Source: Herbidospora yilanensis
GTDB taxonomy: Bacteria > Actinomycetota > Actinomycetes > Streptosporangiales > Streptosporangiaceae
Reading direction: 5' to 3'
Assembly: GCF_001570565.1 (NCBI RefSeq)
Contig: NZ_BBXE01000035.1
Span: 1-64,000 of the forward strand
Length of the DNA stretch: 64,000 nucleotides
How positions within the stretch are numbered: the stretch's first letter is position 1; each line of letters starts with the position of its first letter. Both the position numbers and the translations under genes were made by a program. The notes under the pieces were generated by a model that saw only the letters and a list, made by a program, of their open reading frames with translations, was not told the origin of the DNA and made no database searches. This document shows, piece by piece, positions 1 to 10,000 of this stretch.

Positions 1-1
1 G

Positions 2-1174
2 ACGGCGGTCCGCCCGACCCCGCCGACGACCGGCGGCCCGCCGCCCGGCGGCGACACCAACCTCGCGCTGAACAAGCAGGCCACCGCGAGCAGCACCAAC
101 AACGGCTTCGTGCCCGCCAACGCGGTCGACGGGAACGCCTCCACCTACTGGGAGAGCTCCGGCGCCCTGCCGCAGTGGCTCCAGGTCGACCTGGGGGCGG
201 CGGCCACCCTGGGCCGGGCCGTGCTCAAGCTGCCGCCGAACGCGGCGTGGGGGTCGCGGGTCCAGACGCTCACCCTCGCGGTCAGCTCCAACGGCAGCAC
301 GTGGACGACGGTCACCGGGCCGATCGGCGTCACCTTCAACGCGGCGACCGGCAACCAGGCGACGATCACGATCCCGGCCCTCAGCGCCCGCCACGTGCGG
401 GTCACGATCAGCGGGAACACCGGCTGGCCCGCCGCGCAGCTCTCCGAGCTGGAGGTCTACGCGACCGACACGGTGGAGAACACGCCCCCCACTCCCCCGG
501 GCAACCTGACCGTCACCGGCAAGACCGCGACCAGCGTGTCGTTGTCGTGGACGGCGTCGGTCGACAACGTCGGGGTCGCCGGCTACCAGGTGCTGCGGAA
601 CGGCGAGCCGGTCGCCTCGCCGGCCGGGCTGACCCACACGGTCACGGGCCTGGCCCCGAACACCTCCTACACGTTCACGGTGAAGGCCCGCGACGGGCAG
701 AACGCCTTCTCGCAGCCCTCGAACGCGGTCACGGTGACGACCGATCCGGCCGCGAACGTGAACCTGGCGGCCGGGAAGCCGACCTCCGAGAGCGGTCACG
801 TGCAGAACTACGGGTCGGGCAACGTCGTCGACGGCGACGCGGGCTCCTACTGGGAGTCGCCGAACAACTCCTTCCCGCAGTGGGTCCAGGTCGACCTCGG
901 GGCGGCGACGCCGGTGTCCCGCCTGGTGCTGAAGCTGCCGCCCGCCTCGGCGTGGCAGACCAGGACCCAGACGATCGAGGTCCAGGGCAGCACCGACGGG
1001 TCGGCGTTCTCGACCCTCTCGGCGGCGTCGGGCCGGACCTTCGACCCCGCCACGGGCAACACCGTGACGGTCACCTTCGCCGCGTCGGCGCAGCGCTACG
1101 TGCGGCTGCGGTTCACCTCGAACACCGGCTGGCCGGCGGGCCAGCTCTCGGAGCTGGAGGTCTACTCCTCGTGA
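2..1174 (+). CDS. Secreted protein, 3' end: two F5/8 type C (discoidin) domains around an FN3 domain (partial)
   Basis: The frame is open to the window edge, so the 5' end and any catalytic domain are missing; 390 codons are visible. A Pro/Thr/Gly linker leads into a discoidin-like domain (about residues 18-155 of the visible part), a fibronectin type III domain (about 160-245) and a second discoidin domain to the C terminus. The two discoidin copies share blocks such as VDG..YWES, QWLQVDLG or QWVQVDLG, VLKLPP, and NTGWPA.QLSELEVY, so one is a duplicate of the other. Such modules bind carbohydrate in extracellular glycosidases and lyases. It ends with TGA at 1172-1174 and overlaps the convergent next gene by 13 bases. 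The enzyme activity cannot be named from this fragment. Confidence 0.85.
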   Translation, partial: TAVRPTPPTTGGPPPGGDTNLALNKQATASSTNNGFVPANAVDGNASTYWESSGALPQWLQVDLGAAATLGRAVLKLPPNAAWGSRVQTLTLAVSSNGSTWTTVTGPIGVTFNAATGNQATITIPALSARHVRVTISGNTGWPAAQLSELEVYATDTVENTPPTPPGNLTVTGKTATSVSLSWTASVDNVGVAGYQVLRNGEPVASPAGLTHTVTGLAPNTSYTFTVKARDGQNAFSQPSNAVTVTTDPAANVNLAAGKPTSESGHVQNYGSGNVVDGDAGSYWESPNNSFPQWVQVDLGAATPVSRLVLKLPPASAWQTRTQTIEVQGSTDGSAFSTLSAASGRTFDPATGNTVTVTFAASAQRYVRLRFTSNTGWPAGQLSELEVYSS

Positions 1175-2271
1175 CGTGGCGGGGCCGTGCCGACGCCAGC
1201 CGGCACGGCCCGTCGCGTGAGGCGGATCAGCAGCGGGGCCAGGAAGGCCATCTCGATCAGGCGCAGGCTCTGCACGCTGGAGATCAGCGGCAGATCGGCG
1301 TGACCGGCGGTGGCGGCGGCCAGCACCGCGTTGATGCCGCCGGGAGTGGTGGCCAGGTAGGTGTCGCCGAACGGGATCCGGGTGAGGAGGGAGACCACCC
1401 AGGCCAGCGCGCCGCAGGCGGCGATCACGCCCACGGTGCAGCCCATCGCGACCGGCACGATCCGGCGCAGCCGCCGCACGGCGTGCCGGGAGAAGCGCAG
1501 CCCGACGTCCAGGCCGATCATGGTGAACAGCAGCGAGCGCAACATGCCGTCGGGCGCGAAGCCGTGCGCGAGGCCGGTCGCGCCCGCCGCGGCCGACACG
1601 AGCATGGCGCCCATCAGGGCCGGGCTGGGCAGCCGCAGGAGCGAGCCGACCACCACCCCGGCGACCGCGAGCGCCGCGAGCAGGGCCAGGCCGGTGAGCT
1701 GGTGTGTTCCGGTGACCAGGTGCCAGGCTCCGCCCTCCTCCGCGGCGGATCCCGCCGGAGCCGAGAAGAGCAGGTTCAGCAGCAGCGGCGTGCTGCCCAC
1801 GACGACGCCCAGCCGGAGGTACTGCATGAAGGCCACCTGGCGGCCGTCGGCGTCGAGGTCGCGAGCCGAGGCCACCGCGGCGGCCGAGCCGCCCGCGATC
1901 ATGCCCAGGGTGGCCGTGGCCCGGTCGACGCCGCCGAACCGCACCATGATCCACGCCGCGCCCTGGCAGATGAGCAGGGTGAGCAGCGTCACCACGACCA
2001 GCGGGGCGATCGACCCGCCGAGGTGCCCGAGCGCCGCCACGTTCAGGTACGACCCCATGAGCACGCCGAGCAGCGCCTGCGACCCCTTGTTGAGAACGCC
2101 CGGCGGCGGGCGGCGGACGACCCCGGTCAGGGCCGCGGCCAGGCCGAGCAGAAGCGGGATCAGCATGTGCGGAGAGGGCAGCGCCGGTTCGCCCAGTTCT
2201 CCGGCCGCGACCATCACCGGCAGGATCAGCGCCCACCCGGCGAGCTCGCGGAACTTGGGCAGGTCTCGCAT
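1162..2271 (-). CDS. AbrB-family integral membrane protein (putative transporter)
   Basis: 369 residues, almost entirely hydrophobic, with about ten membrane segments arranged as two similar halves. This is the pattern of the AbrB membrane family, often mislabelled ammonia monooxygenase. Visible family-like stretches include the Pro/Gly-rich RRPPPGVLNKGSQALLGVLM near residue 55-75 and TTPGGINAVLAAA near 315. The function of the family is not established; E. coli AbrB affects aidB expression. It starts with ATG at 2271 and is convergent with the upstream discoidin gene. It is not part of the efe operon, whose last gene ends in the 26-base gap just beyond its start. Confidence 0.8.
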   Translation of the reverse strand: MRDLPKFRELAGWALILPVMVAAGELGEPALPSPHMLIPLLLGLAAALTGVVRRPPPGVLNKGSQALLGVLMGSYLNVAALGHLGGSIAPLVVVTLLTLLICQGAAWIMVRFGGVDRATATLGMIAGGSAAAVASARDLDADGRQVAFMQYLRLGVVVGSTPLLLNLLFSAPAGSAAEEGGAWHLVTGTHQLTGLALLAALAVAGVVVGSLLRLPSPALMGAMLVSAAAGATGLAHGFAPDGMLRSLLFTMIGLDVGLRFSRHAVRRLRRIVPVAMGCTVGVIAACGALAWVVSLLTRIPFGDTYLATTPGGINAVLAAATAGHADLPLISSVQSLRLIEMAFLAPLLIRLTRRAVPAGVGTAPPRHEE

Positions 2272-2297
2272 ATGCCCAGGTTAATGGCGCTTTTTGG

Positions 2298-3512
2298 TCA
2301 AGCGAACAGGGCGCGGCCCCAGTAGTCGCCCGCGTCCACGACCCCGGGCGGGCAGGCGAACAGGCCGCTGGAGACGTGCCGGATGTACTCGTTCAGCGGA
2401 TCGGACTTGGCCAGGCTCGCCTGGATCGGCACGAACTGGGTGCGCGGGTCGCGCTGGTAGGCGATGAAGAACAACCCGGCGTCGAGGCGGCCCAGGCCGT
2501 CGGAGCCGTCGACGTAGTTGTAGCCGCGCCGCAGCAGGTGGGCGTTGCCGTGCGCGGAGGGGTGGGCCAGCCGGACGTGGGCGTCGGGGCGCATCGCGGT
2601 CAGGTCGACGGGGTCGAACTCGTGCTGCTTGCCGACGGGGGCGCCCTCGTGCTTGTCGCGGCCGAAGATCTCCTCCTGTTCGCGCAGCGAGGTGCGATCC
2701 CAGGTCTCGACGGTCATCCGGATCTTCCGGGTGACCAGGTAGCTGCCGCCGGCCATCCAGGCGGCACCGTCGCCGGGGGCGGCCCAGAGCTGCTCGCGCA
2801 GCAGGTCGGCGTCTTCGAGCTTGAGGTTGTTGGTGCCGTCTTTGAAGCCCATCAGGTTGCGGGGCGTGGCCTGGGCCCGGGAGGTCGAGGAGGTGCGGCC
2901 GAAGCCGAGTTGCGAATAGCGCACCGAGACCCGGCCGAAGCCGATGCGGGCCAGGTTGCGGATGGCGTGCACGGCCACCTGCGGGTCGTGGGCGCAGGCC
3001 TGGACGCAGACGTCGCCGCCCGAGATCTCCGGCACCAGCCTCTCGCCGGGGAACTTCGGCAGGTCGGCCAGCGCGGCCGGGCGCTTGGCGGCCAGGCCGA
3101 AGCGGTCGTCGAACAACGACGGGCCGAAGCCGACCGTCAGGGTCAGGCCCGAGGGCGGCAGGCCGAGCGCCTCGCCCGTGTCGTCGGGCGCGGCCTCGCG
3201 GGAGCCGCCGGTCGCGCCGAAGGCGCCCGCCTCCTTGCCCTGGGTGAGGCGGGCGGCGGCGGCCGTCCACTCCTGGAGCAGTTCGGCCAGCTCGGCCCGG
3301 TCGGTGGTGGTGACGTCGAAGGCGACGAAGTGGAGCCGGTCCTGGGCGGGGGTGACGATGCCCGACTGGTGTTCGCCGTAGAAGGGGAAGACCTCCTCGA
3401 CGTGGGCCTGGGCCGCGGGCTCGGCGGGGAGCGCGCGGGCGGCGAGGGCTCCCGCACCCGCCGCCACGGCCCCGGCCGCGCCCAGTCCGAAGACCTGCCT
3501 ACGACTGATCAT
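2298..3512 (-). CDS. efeB: EfeB: Tat-exported DyP-type heme peroxidase/deferrochelatase
   Basis: 404 residues. The N terminus has a twin-arginine signal (SRRQVFGLGAAG then a hydrophobic stretch), so the protein is exported folded with its heme. The body is a dye-decolourising peroxidase with the GxxDG distal motif (GFKDGTNNL near residue 225) and a C-terminal heme-pocket region. EfeB acts with EfeU and EfeO in EfeUOB iron uptake; it oxidises ferrous iron or removes iron from heme. The ATG follows the efeO TAG stop with no gap, so translation is probably coupled. It is the last gene of the operon. Confidence 0.93.
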   Translation of the reverse strand: MISRRQVFGLGAAGAVAAGAGALAARALPAEPAAQAHVEEVFPFYGEHQSGIVTPAQDRLHFVAFDVTTTDRAELAELLQEWTAAAARLTQGKEAGAFGATGGSREAAPDDTGEALGLPPSGLTLTVGFGPSLFDDRFGLAAKRPAALADLPKFPGERLVPEISGGDVCVQACAHDPQVAVHAIRNLARIGFGRVSVRYSQLGFGRTSSTSRAQATPRNLMGFKDGTNNLKLEDADLLREQLWAAPGDGAAWMAGGSYLVTRKIRMTVETWDRTSLREQEEIFGRDKHEGAPVGKQHEFDPVDLTAMRPDAHVRLAHPSAHGNAHLLRRGYNYVDGSDGLGRLDAGLFFIAYQRDPRTQFVPIQASLAKSDPLNEYIRHVSSGLFACPPGVVDAGDYWGRALFA

Positions 3513-4643
3513 CTAGTGGGCCACCAGGGGCGCGATCCTGCTGATCGGCTCGGCCAGCGCGTTGATCACGTCGGAGAGCCGCTTCAGCTCGTCCTTGGAC
3601 AACTCGTCGTGCAGCCGCCAGCCGTCGCCCTTCTGGTGGGTGCCCAGTTCGGCCTCGGCGGCGGCGAACTTCTCGTCGAGCGTCGCGACCAGGGCGGCGT
3701 CGCGCTCCTCCAGCACCGGGCGCAGCGACTGGACGGCGGCCTTCGACCCGGCCAGGTTGGCGGCGAAGTCCCACAGGTCGGTGTGGGACCAGATGTCCTC
3801 CTCGCCGGTGATCTTGCCGGTGGCGACCTCGTCGAGGAGCTCCTTGGCGCCGTTGGCCAGGTTGAGCGGGGTGAGCCCGGCCGCGTTGGCCTTGCCCACG
3901 ATGGTCTTCACGTCGGCGATCAGCTTGTCGGCGACGGGGCCGTCCCGGCTGATGTCCCCGGTGACCCAGAGGTCCTTCTCGATCTTGTGGAAGCCGGTCC
4001 ACTCCTCGCCCTCGGCCAGGTCGGCCTCGCGGGCGTCGATGGCCGGGTCGAGGTCGCCGAAGATCTCGGCGACCGGCTCGATGCGCTCCCAGTAGGTGCG
4101 CGCGACCGGGTACAGCTCCTTGGCCTTCTCGATCTCGCCGGCCTTGACCGCGTCGACGAACTCCTGCGTCTTGACCAGCAGGGTGTCGCTCTGGGTCTTC
4201 ACGTAGCGCTGGTAGCTGGCGGTCGCCTCGGCGAGCGCGGCGTCGGCGGTGAGCGGCTTGTGCTCGCCGGTGACGGTCAGCGCGTTGCGGATGCCCTTGC
4301 CGACCATGCCCGGCTTGCAGGCCGTCTCGTAGGCGCCGGCGGGCAGTTCGGCGATCAGCTCGCGGGTCAGGCCGGGCACGATGTTCTCCACCTCGGCCAT
4401 GACGCGGTCGCCGGGAGCGTAGACGTAGAACTCGGTGACCTTGCTGCCGCTGTTGGTGATGGCGAAGGTGGTGGTGCCCGCGGCGAGTTCCGTGACGCCG
4501 ACCTCGCACGCGGTGTCGCTGGCGGCGACCGTGACCTTGCCCGGCGCCTTGGCGGGGGCGGCGTCTCCCGGTTCCCCGGCCGAGCAGGCCGTCAGGGCCG
4601 CCAGGGCGAGCGCGCCGACGGCGAGACGGGTGATGGCGGACAT
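3513..4643 (-). CDS. efeO: EfeO: lipoprotein iron-binding component (cupredoxin + imelysin M75)
   Basis: 376 residues from ATG 4643. An upstream in-frame start would overlap efeU and lacks a ribosome site, while ATG 4643 has AGGAG five to six bases before it. The N terminus is a lipoprotein signal with lipobox LTAC (residues 17-20). A cupredoxin-like domain follows (about 35-130), then the helical imelysin/M75 domain carrying the HxxE metal motif in GFHKIEKDLW. It is the periplasmic or surface iron carrier of the EfeUOB system. It sits 11 bases after efeU and abuts efeB. Confidence 0.93.
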   Translation of the reverse strand: MSAITRLAVGALALAALTACSAGEPGDAAPAKAPGKVTVAASDTACEVGVTELAAGTTTFAITNSGSKVTEFYVYAPGDRVMAEVENIVPGLTRELIAELPAGAYETACKPGMVGKGIRNALTVTGEHKPLTADAALAEATASYQRYVKTQSDTLLVKTQEFVDAVKAGEIEKAKELYPVARTYWERIEPVAEIFGDLDPAIDAREADLAEGEEWTGFHKIEKDLWVTGDISRDGPVADKLIADVKTIVGKANAAGLTPLNLANGAKELLDEVATGKITGEEDIWSHTDLWDFAANLAGSKAAVQSLRPVLEERDAALVATLDEKFAAAEAELGTHQKGDGWRLHDELSKDELKRLSDVINALAEPISRIAPLVAH

Positions 4644-4654
4644 GGTGCTCCTGT

Positions 4655-5479
4655 TCAGGCCACGCGGGCGGGGGCGAGCTGCGGCCGGGACGGCCGGAGG
4701 AAGAAGTAGAGGGTCGGCGCCAGGTAGAGCAGCCACGCGAGGGTCTCCAGGACGCTGGGCTGCGGCGTGAGGTTGAGCATCCCGGCGAGCAGCGCGCCGT
4801 ACCAGGAGTCGGGCGGCAGGGCGCCCGAGACGTCGAAGGCGTAGGAGGTCAGGCCGGGCAGGATGTTCGCCTCCTGCAGGTCGTGCACGCCGTACTTGAA
4901 GATCCCCGCAGCGACCAGGATCAGCAGCAGGCCGGTCCAGGTGAAGAACGTCGTGAGGTTGATCCGCACGGCCGACCTGTAGAGGGCGTAGCCGAGGACG
5001 ACCGAGGTCAGCAGGCCCAGCGTGATGCCGATCAGCGGCTGCGCCGAGGTGGTCGCGCCCTGGACGGAGGCGAAGAACAGCAGCGCCGTCTCCAGCCCTT
5101 CGCGCGCCACGGCCAGGAACGCCATGACGACGACCGCCAGCGAGCCCAGCTCCAGCGCCTCGGACAACTTGCCGCGCAGCTCACCCGAGAGCATGCGGGC
5201 GGCCCGCCGCATCCAGAAGATCATCCAGGTGACGAAGACGACCGCCAGCAGCGAGGTGACCGCGTCGAAGAGCTCCTGGCCGGTGTGGCCGAGGTTGGCG
5301 GCGGTGAAGGTGAGCACCGCGCCGAAACCGACCGACAGGGCCACCGCCGCGAACACGCCGGCCCAGACGTGCGGCAGCCGGTCGGTGCGGTCGCTCTTGA
5401 CCAGGAAGGCGACCAGGACCGAGACGACGAGGGTCGCCTCCAGCCCTTCGCGCAGGCCGATCAGATAACTCGCGAACAA
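4655..5479 (-). CDS. efeU: EfeU: FTR1-type iron permease
   Basis: 274 residues with seven membrane segments and the two REGLE motifs that mark FTR1/EfeU iron permeases (REGLEA at residues 10-15 and REGLET near 126). It starts with TTG: the only in-frame codon upstream before a TGA stop is CAT, and GGAG lies nine bases before the TTG. It is the first gene of efeUOB. An iron box lies 45 bases upstream, which predicts repression by DmdR/IdeR when iron is plentiful. Confidence 0.93.
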   Translation of the reverse strand: MFASYLIGLREGLEATLVVSVLVAFLVKSDRTDRLPHVWAGVFAAVALSVGFGAVLTFTAANLGHTGQELFDAVTSLLAVVFVTWMIFWMRRAARMLSGELRGKLSEALELGSLAVVVMAFLAVAREGLETALLFFASVQGATTSAQPLIGITLGLLTSVVLGYALYRSAVRINLTTFFTWTGLLLILVAAGIFKYGVHDLQEANILPGLTSYAFDVSGALPPDSWYGALLAGMLNLTPQPSVLETLAWLLYLAPTLYFFLRPSRPQLAPARVA

Positions 5480-5523
5480 ATGTCACTCCAACCGCGGCGA
5501 ACTCCAGCTACACGCGGTAGAAG

Positions 5524-5542
5524 TTAACATAGGCTCACCTAA
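5524..5542 (-). promoter_or_regulatory. DmdR/IdeR iron box upstream of efeU
   Basis: TTAACATAGGCTCACCTAA on the + strand matches the DtxR/IdeR/DmdR 19-base consensus TTAGGTTAGGCTAACCTAA at 15 of 19 positions, including the central TAGGCT and CACCTAA arm. It is 45 bases before the efeU start, overlaps the stop codon of the upstream peptidase gene, and overlaps a possible -10 (TATGTT on the - strand). No other gene starts nearby, so the target should be efeUOB. Confidence 0.85.
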
Positions 5543-6453
5543 CTCAGCCAACCGGCCGCGTGCTCCAGCAGTTCCCGCAGGTCTTCGACGGCCTCGCCGG
5601 TCCACACGACCGTCCCGGCGGCCACCAGGATCGGCAGGAGGGCGGGCAGCGCGGACCTCCGCCGCGCCGGAGCCAGCAGCGCGGCGACCCGCCGGGGCAC
5701 CGCGCCCGCCGCCGCGTGCAGCGTGCCCGGGGTGCGCCCCAGCCCGGGACGGCCCGCCGCCACCAGCGCGGCCTGGCCCACGGCCCGCGCCACCAGCCGC
5801 CGGTCGCCCACCTCGGCCGCCGCCCGCTCGTCGGCCGCCCGTTCCACCAGGAAGCCGACCTGGGCGCTCACCCGGCGCAGCGCCGGATGCGCGGCCCCGG
5901 CCAGCTCCGCGAGCCGCACCAGGCGGTGGTGCGCGCCGTCGAGGTGGGCGCGCTCGTGGGCGAGCAGCGCGGCGTACTGCCGGTCGGTCAGCGCGTCGCG
6001 CATGCCGCGGGTGACCACGACCCAGCCGGGCCGTCCGGGCACCGCGAAGGCCGTCACGGCGGCGTCGTCGACGAGCAGGACGTCGCCGTCGGGGCGTGGG
6101 AACGACCGTCCGGCGCGCAGGTCGCGGCGGTGCCGCCGGTGCGTCCACCCGACCGCGGCGACCACGGCCGCCAGCAGCGGCACCGACCCCCACGACGCCC
6201 ACGGCACGTCGGCGAGGTCGGCCCGGACGATCCGGTCGGACCACCCCATCAGATGGGCCACCACGGGGAGTTCGGCGAGCGCGTGGAGGGCGAACACCAG
6301 CAGGTTCGCGGTCCCGGCCACCGCGACGGCCACGGCCGTCCAGGCCAGCACCCGCGCGGCCAGCGCGGGCGCGAGCCGCCCCGCGACGAGGGCGGCGACG
6401 AGCACGGCGAGCGGCGGCACGACCACCACCGAGACCACGAAGTGATCGAACAT
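5539..6453 (-). CDS. M56-family (BlaR1-like) membrane metallopeptidase
   Basis: 304 residues. Three N-terminal membrane segments and a C-terminal one frame a cytoplasmic zinc-peptidase domain with the HExxH motif (HERAH, near residue 167) and a downstream ERAADERAA stretch that supplies the third ligand. The penicillin-sensor domain of BlaR1 is absent. It is divergent from a BlaI-type repressor, the standard actinobacterial arrangement in which the peptidase inactivates the repressor. The signal sensed is unknown. Its stop codon lies inside the efeU iron box. Confidence 0.88.
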   Translation of the reverse strand: MFDHFVVSVVVVPPLAVLVAALVAGRLAPALAARVLAWTAVAVAVAGTANLLVFALHALAELPVVAHLMGWSDRIVRADLADVPWASWGSVPLLAAVVAAVGWTHRRHRRDLRAGRSFPRPDGDVLLVDDAAVTAFAVPGRPGWVVVTRGMRDALTDRQYAALLAHERAHLDGAHHRLVRLAELAGAAHPALRRVSAQVGFLVERAADERAAAEVGDRRLVARAVGQAALVAAGRPGLGRTPGTLHAAAGAVPRRVAALLAPARRRSALPALLPILVAAGTVVWTGEAVEDLRELLEHAAGWLS

Positions 6454-6534
6454 GCGGGCACCTCCGGGACATCAGCCTGCCACGAGATCCGGAACGTCCC
6501 GATATAGGGTGTGGCCCGATGAACACGGACCCTC

Positions 6535-6927
6535 ATGACCACGGACCCCGGTGACCGCGACGGGCGCCGCCCGCCCGGCGGGCTGGAGGCCGCGATCCTG
6601 ACGGCCCTGCGCGAGGCGGGCCGCTCGCTCACCCCCGGTCAGGTGAGAGACCTGGTCGCCCCGGAGGGCGGGTTGTCCTACAGCGCGGTGGTGACCACGC
6701 TGATCCGCCTGCACGGGAAGCAGGCGGTGACCCGGCGGCGTGAGGGCCGCTCCCACCGCTACAGCGCGCTGGTCGACCCGGCCGACCTGGTCGCCCGGCG
6801 GATGACCGCCCTGCTCCAGGCCGAGCCCGACCGTTCGGGCGTGCTCCGGAGGTTCGTCGGCGACCTGGCCGCCGAGGACGAACGCCTCCTGCGCCGCCTC
6901 CTCGACGACTCCGCCGGCGAGGATTGA
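6535..6927 (+). CDS. BlaI/MecI/CopY-family transcriptional repressor
   Basis: 130 residues with a winged helix (about 17-90: LEAAILTALREAGRSLTPGQV then YSAVVTTLIRLHGKQAVTRRREG) and a short C-terminal dimerisation helix region, the usual BlaI layout and length. It is divergent from the M56 peptidase with 81 bases between starts. No clear SD precedes ATG 6535 and a TATAGG element lies about 30 bases upstream, so a short leader is possible. The family binds TACA/TGTA dyads; I saw no good dyad in the gap. Confidence 0.88.
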   Translation: MTTDPGDRDGRRPPGGLEAAILTALREAGRSLTPGQVRDLVAPEGGLSYSAVVTTLIRLHGKQAVTRRREGRSHRYSALVDPADLVARRMTALLQAEPDRSGVLRRFVGDLAAEDERLLRRLLDDSAGED

Positions 6928-6982
6928 CCGCCTCCGTTCACGCCCCCTTCACCGTTCGATGACACGGGCGGGTTTTGATCAA

Positions 6983-7012
6983 CCTGCCCTCCGGCGCGTG
7001 GCCGGAGGCAGG
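6983..7012 (+). other. Hairpin in the leader of the SGNH hydrolase gene
   Basis: CCTGCC(C)TCCGGC pairs with GCCGGAGGCAGG around the loop GCGTG: twelve pairs with one bulged C. It ends eight bases before the GGAGG ribosome site of the gene at 7030. It could stabilise the leader or be an operator; it has no T-tract, so it is unlikely to be a terminator of the upstream blaI-type gene. Confidence 0.4.
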
Positions 7013-7029
7013 ACACCGGTGGAGGGGCC

Positions 7030-10000
7030 GTGCCCGCATCCCGTTTACGAAGAAGGAGCAGGGTTCTGACCGCCCTGCTCGTCATCCTGTCGACGCTGCT
7101 CCAGATCGGCTTCCAGCCCGTGGCGCGGGCCGCGACGTCGGTCACGCTCGACTTCCCGATGCCCGAGGGGTTCGACCGCGCCGACCTGACCGCGTGGGCG
7201 AGCGAGTTCAACGATCGCAACGACCTGCTGAGCGAGACGATCCAGGAGGAGATCGCCGCGCATCCGGCCGACTTCCCCGGCGCGGAGGACCTGGAACCCC
7301 GCGAGTTCGACGGCGCGTTCACCGTGACCGCCACGGGCCTGTCGGTCACGATCGAGGCCGACGTGCACATCGGCGACCTGACCTGGTGGGAGGAGGTGCT
7401 GATGTGGGTCAGCGTCACCGCCGGCGGGGTCGTGTTCCGGATCGCGTGCGTCCTGACCCTCGTCCCGGTGATGGCGAACCCGAACTTCGCCAAGGGGATC
7501 TGCGCGGGCCTCGCGGTGCTCATCAGCAAGGGACTCGTCCTGCTGATCACCGCCCTCAAGCACGGGCCCTCGGACGACTGGCACTTCTGGGAGCGGGCCC
7601 TGGCGGCGCTCTTGCTGGAGGCCGTCACCGCGGCCATCTGGGACGCCTGGCTCGGCCCCTGGACCGCGAAGAACTCGTGGACCTCGGTCTACAAGACGAT
7701 CGGCGACGGGTTCGAGTCGGTCGCGAACACGGTCGCACGGTGGTGGGGCTCGTCCGCCGGATTCTTCCGCACCCTGGCCCACGTCGTACGCGGACGCGGA
7801 CCCGGAACCACGGCGAGCACCGTGGAGCGGGCCATGGAACTGGGCTGGATGCCCCGCACGACCGCGCTGCGGGTGATGCCGCTCGGTGACTCCATCACCC
7901 ACGGCGTCGGCGGGAACCCCGGCGGCGTCGGCTACCGGGCCCGCCTGTGGGACCTGCTGCAGGACGACACGAGCACCCTCGACTTCGTCGGCTCCGTGGA
8001 CTCCGGGCAGGGCCACCTCCCCGACACCGACCACGAGGGGCATCCCCGCTGGTGGGTCAGCCAGATCGACGCCCTGGCCGCCGAGTGTGCCATCGCCCGC
8101 TATCGGCCCAACGTGGTCGTCCTGCACATCGGGACCAACGACCTGGCGAACGGCCAGGATCATCTGACGACGCTCGCCCGCTTCGGCGATCTGATCAACA
8201 ACATCCACGACGTCGCGCCGCTCACCACGATCATCGTCTCCAGCCTCGTGCCGTCGACGACCGCGGCGACCAACTCGCGGATCGCGCTGTTCAACGCCTA
8301 CCTCGCGACCGCCGTCACCACCTGGCTCGCCGAGGGCAAGCGCGTCCGGCTGGTCAGCAACGGCGAGCTCGAGGTGACCACGGCCGACCTGGCCGACACG
8401 CTGCATCCCAACAACAACGGCTACCGCAAGATGGCCGACGCCTACCACAACGAGATCAGGGCCGCGCTGGCCGCGAACCAGATCATGCCCGCGCTCTCCG
8501 GCGACAACCGGCCGTGCACCCCGGCACCCGGCAACCCGACGCCGCCGCCTCCCCCGGGCCCCGGACCGGCCGGGTGGGACTACGTCGGCAAGATCGCCTC
8601 GGTCCCGGGCGCCACCCGGGCGCAGGTGCGCTTCGCGGACCTGAACGGCGACGGCCGCGACGACTACCTCCTGGTCGGCGACCAGGGCCAGGTCAAGGCC
8701 TGGCTGAACAATCGCGCGGGTCAGGGCGGCGGCTGGAACTACGCCGGTGAGGTCGCCTCCGGCGCGGCCTCGCGCGACCGGGTCAGATTCGCCGACATCA
8801 ACGGCGACGGCCGCGACGACTACCTGTCGGTCGGCGACGGCGGCGAGGTGTCGGCCTGGCTCAACGTCGGCACCGGCAACGCCGTGAGCTGGGCGTCCAA
8901 GGGCGTGGTCGCCACCGGCGTCGGCGCGACCCGCGACCAGGTGCGGTTCGCCGACGTCGACGTCGACGGCCGCGACGACTACCTCGTCGTCGACGGCCAG
9001 GGCAAGGTGCGCGCCTGGCTGAACGGCTACACCGCCGCCGGCGGGGCGTGGACGTTCCGCGGCGAGATCGCGTCGGGCGTCGGCGCCAGCGGAAACCAGG
9101 TGCGGTTCCACGACCTCGACGGTGACGGCGACGACGACTATTCGGTGTTCGACGACTCGGGTTACGTCCGGGCCTGGCTGAACAACGTCGGCGGCAACCG
9201 GCCGTGGATCTACCAGGGCACCGTCGTCGGCGGCGCCGGGGTCGGCCCGGCCGGGCTGCTCATGGCCGACATCGACGGGAACGGCCGCGAGGACTTCCTG
9301 ACCGTCAACGACGCCGGTGAGGTCGCCGCCTGGCTGAACGACCGCTGGGGCCGCCCCGACCCGTGGGACTACCAGGGCCAGATCGCCTCCACCGACGCGC
9401 CCCGCCAGGAGGTCCGCTTCGCCGACCTCAACGGCGACGGCCGCGACGACTACCTCCTCGTGGGCGACCAGGGCCGGGTCCAGGCCTGGCTGAACGTCCG
9501 GGAGGCCGATCGGGTCGGCTGGAACCACCGCGGCGAGGTCGCCTCCGGCTCCGGCCCGCGCGACCACATCAGGTTCGCCGACCTCAACGGAGACGGCCGC
9601 GACGACTACCTCGTCGTCGGCGACCAGGGTCAGGTCACGGCCTGGTTCAACAGCGGCACCGGGGACGCCGTCGCGTGGTCGAGCAAGGGCCGGCTCGCCT
9701 CGGGCTCGGCCCCGCGCGACCAGATCAGGTTCGCCGACGTCGACGGCGACAACCGGGACGACTATCTCGTGGTCGACGACCAGGGCCGCGTCAGGTTCTG
9801 GCGCAACACGGGCACCGGCGACGGCGTCTCGTGGAGCAGTCAGGGCGAGATCGCCTCCGGCGTCGGCGCGGCCGGTGCCACGGTGACCTTCGCCGACGTC
9901 AACGGCGACCGCAAGGACGACTACCTGGTCATCGGCGACTACGGTCAGCTCCGCGCCTGGATCAACAACCGGGGCGGCTCCGGCTCGGCCTGGATCGCGG

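Noticed and set aside
6454-6534. BlaI operator (TACA/TGTA dyad) between the M56 and BlaI genes
   Set aside because: No dyad of the expected form is visible in the 81 bases.
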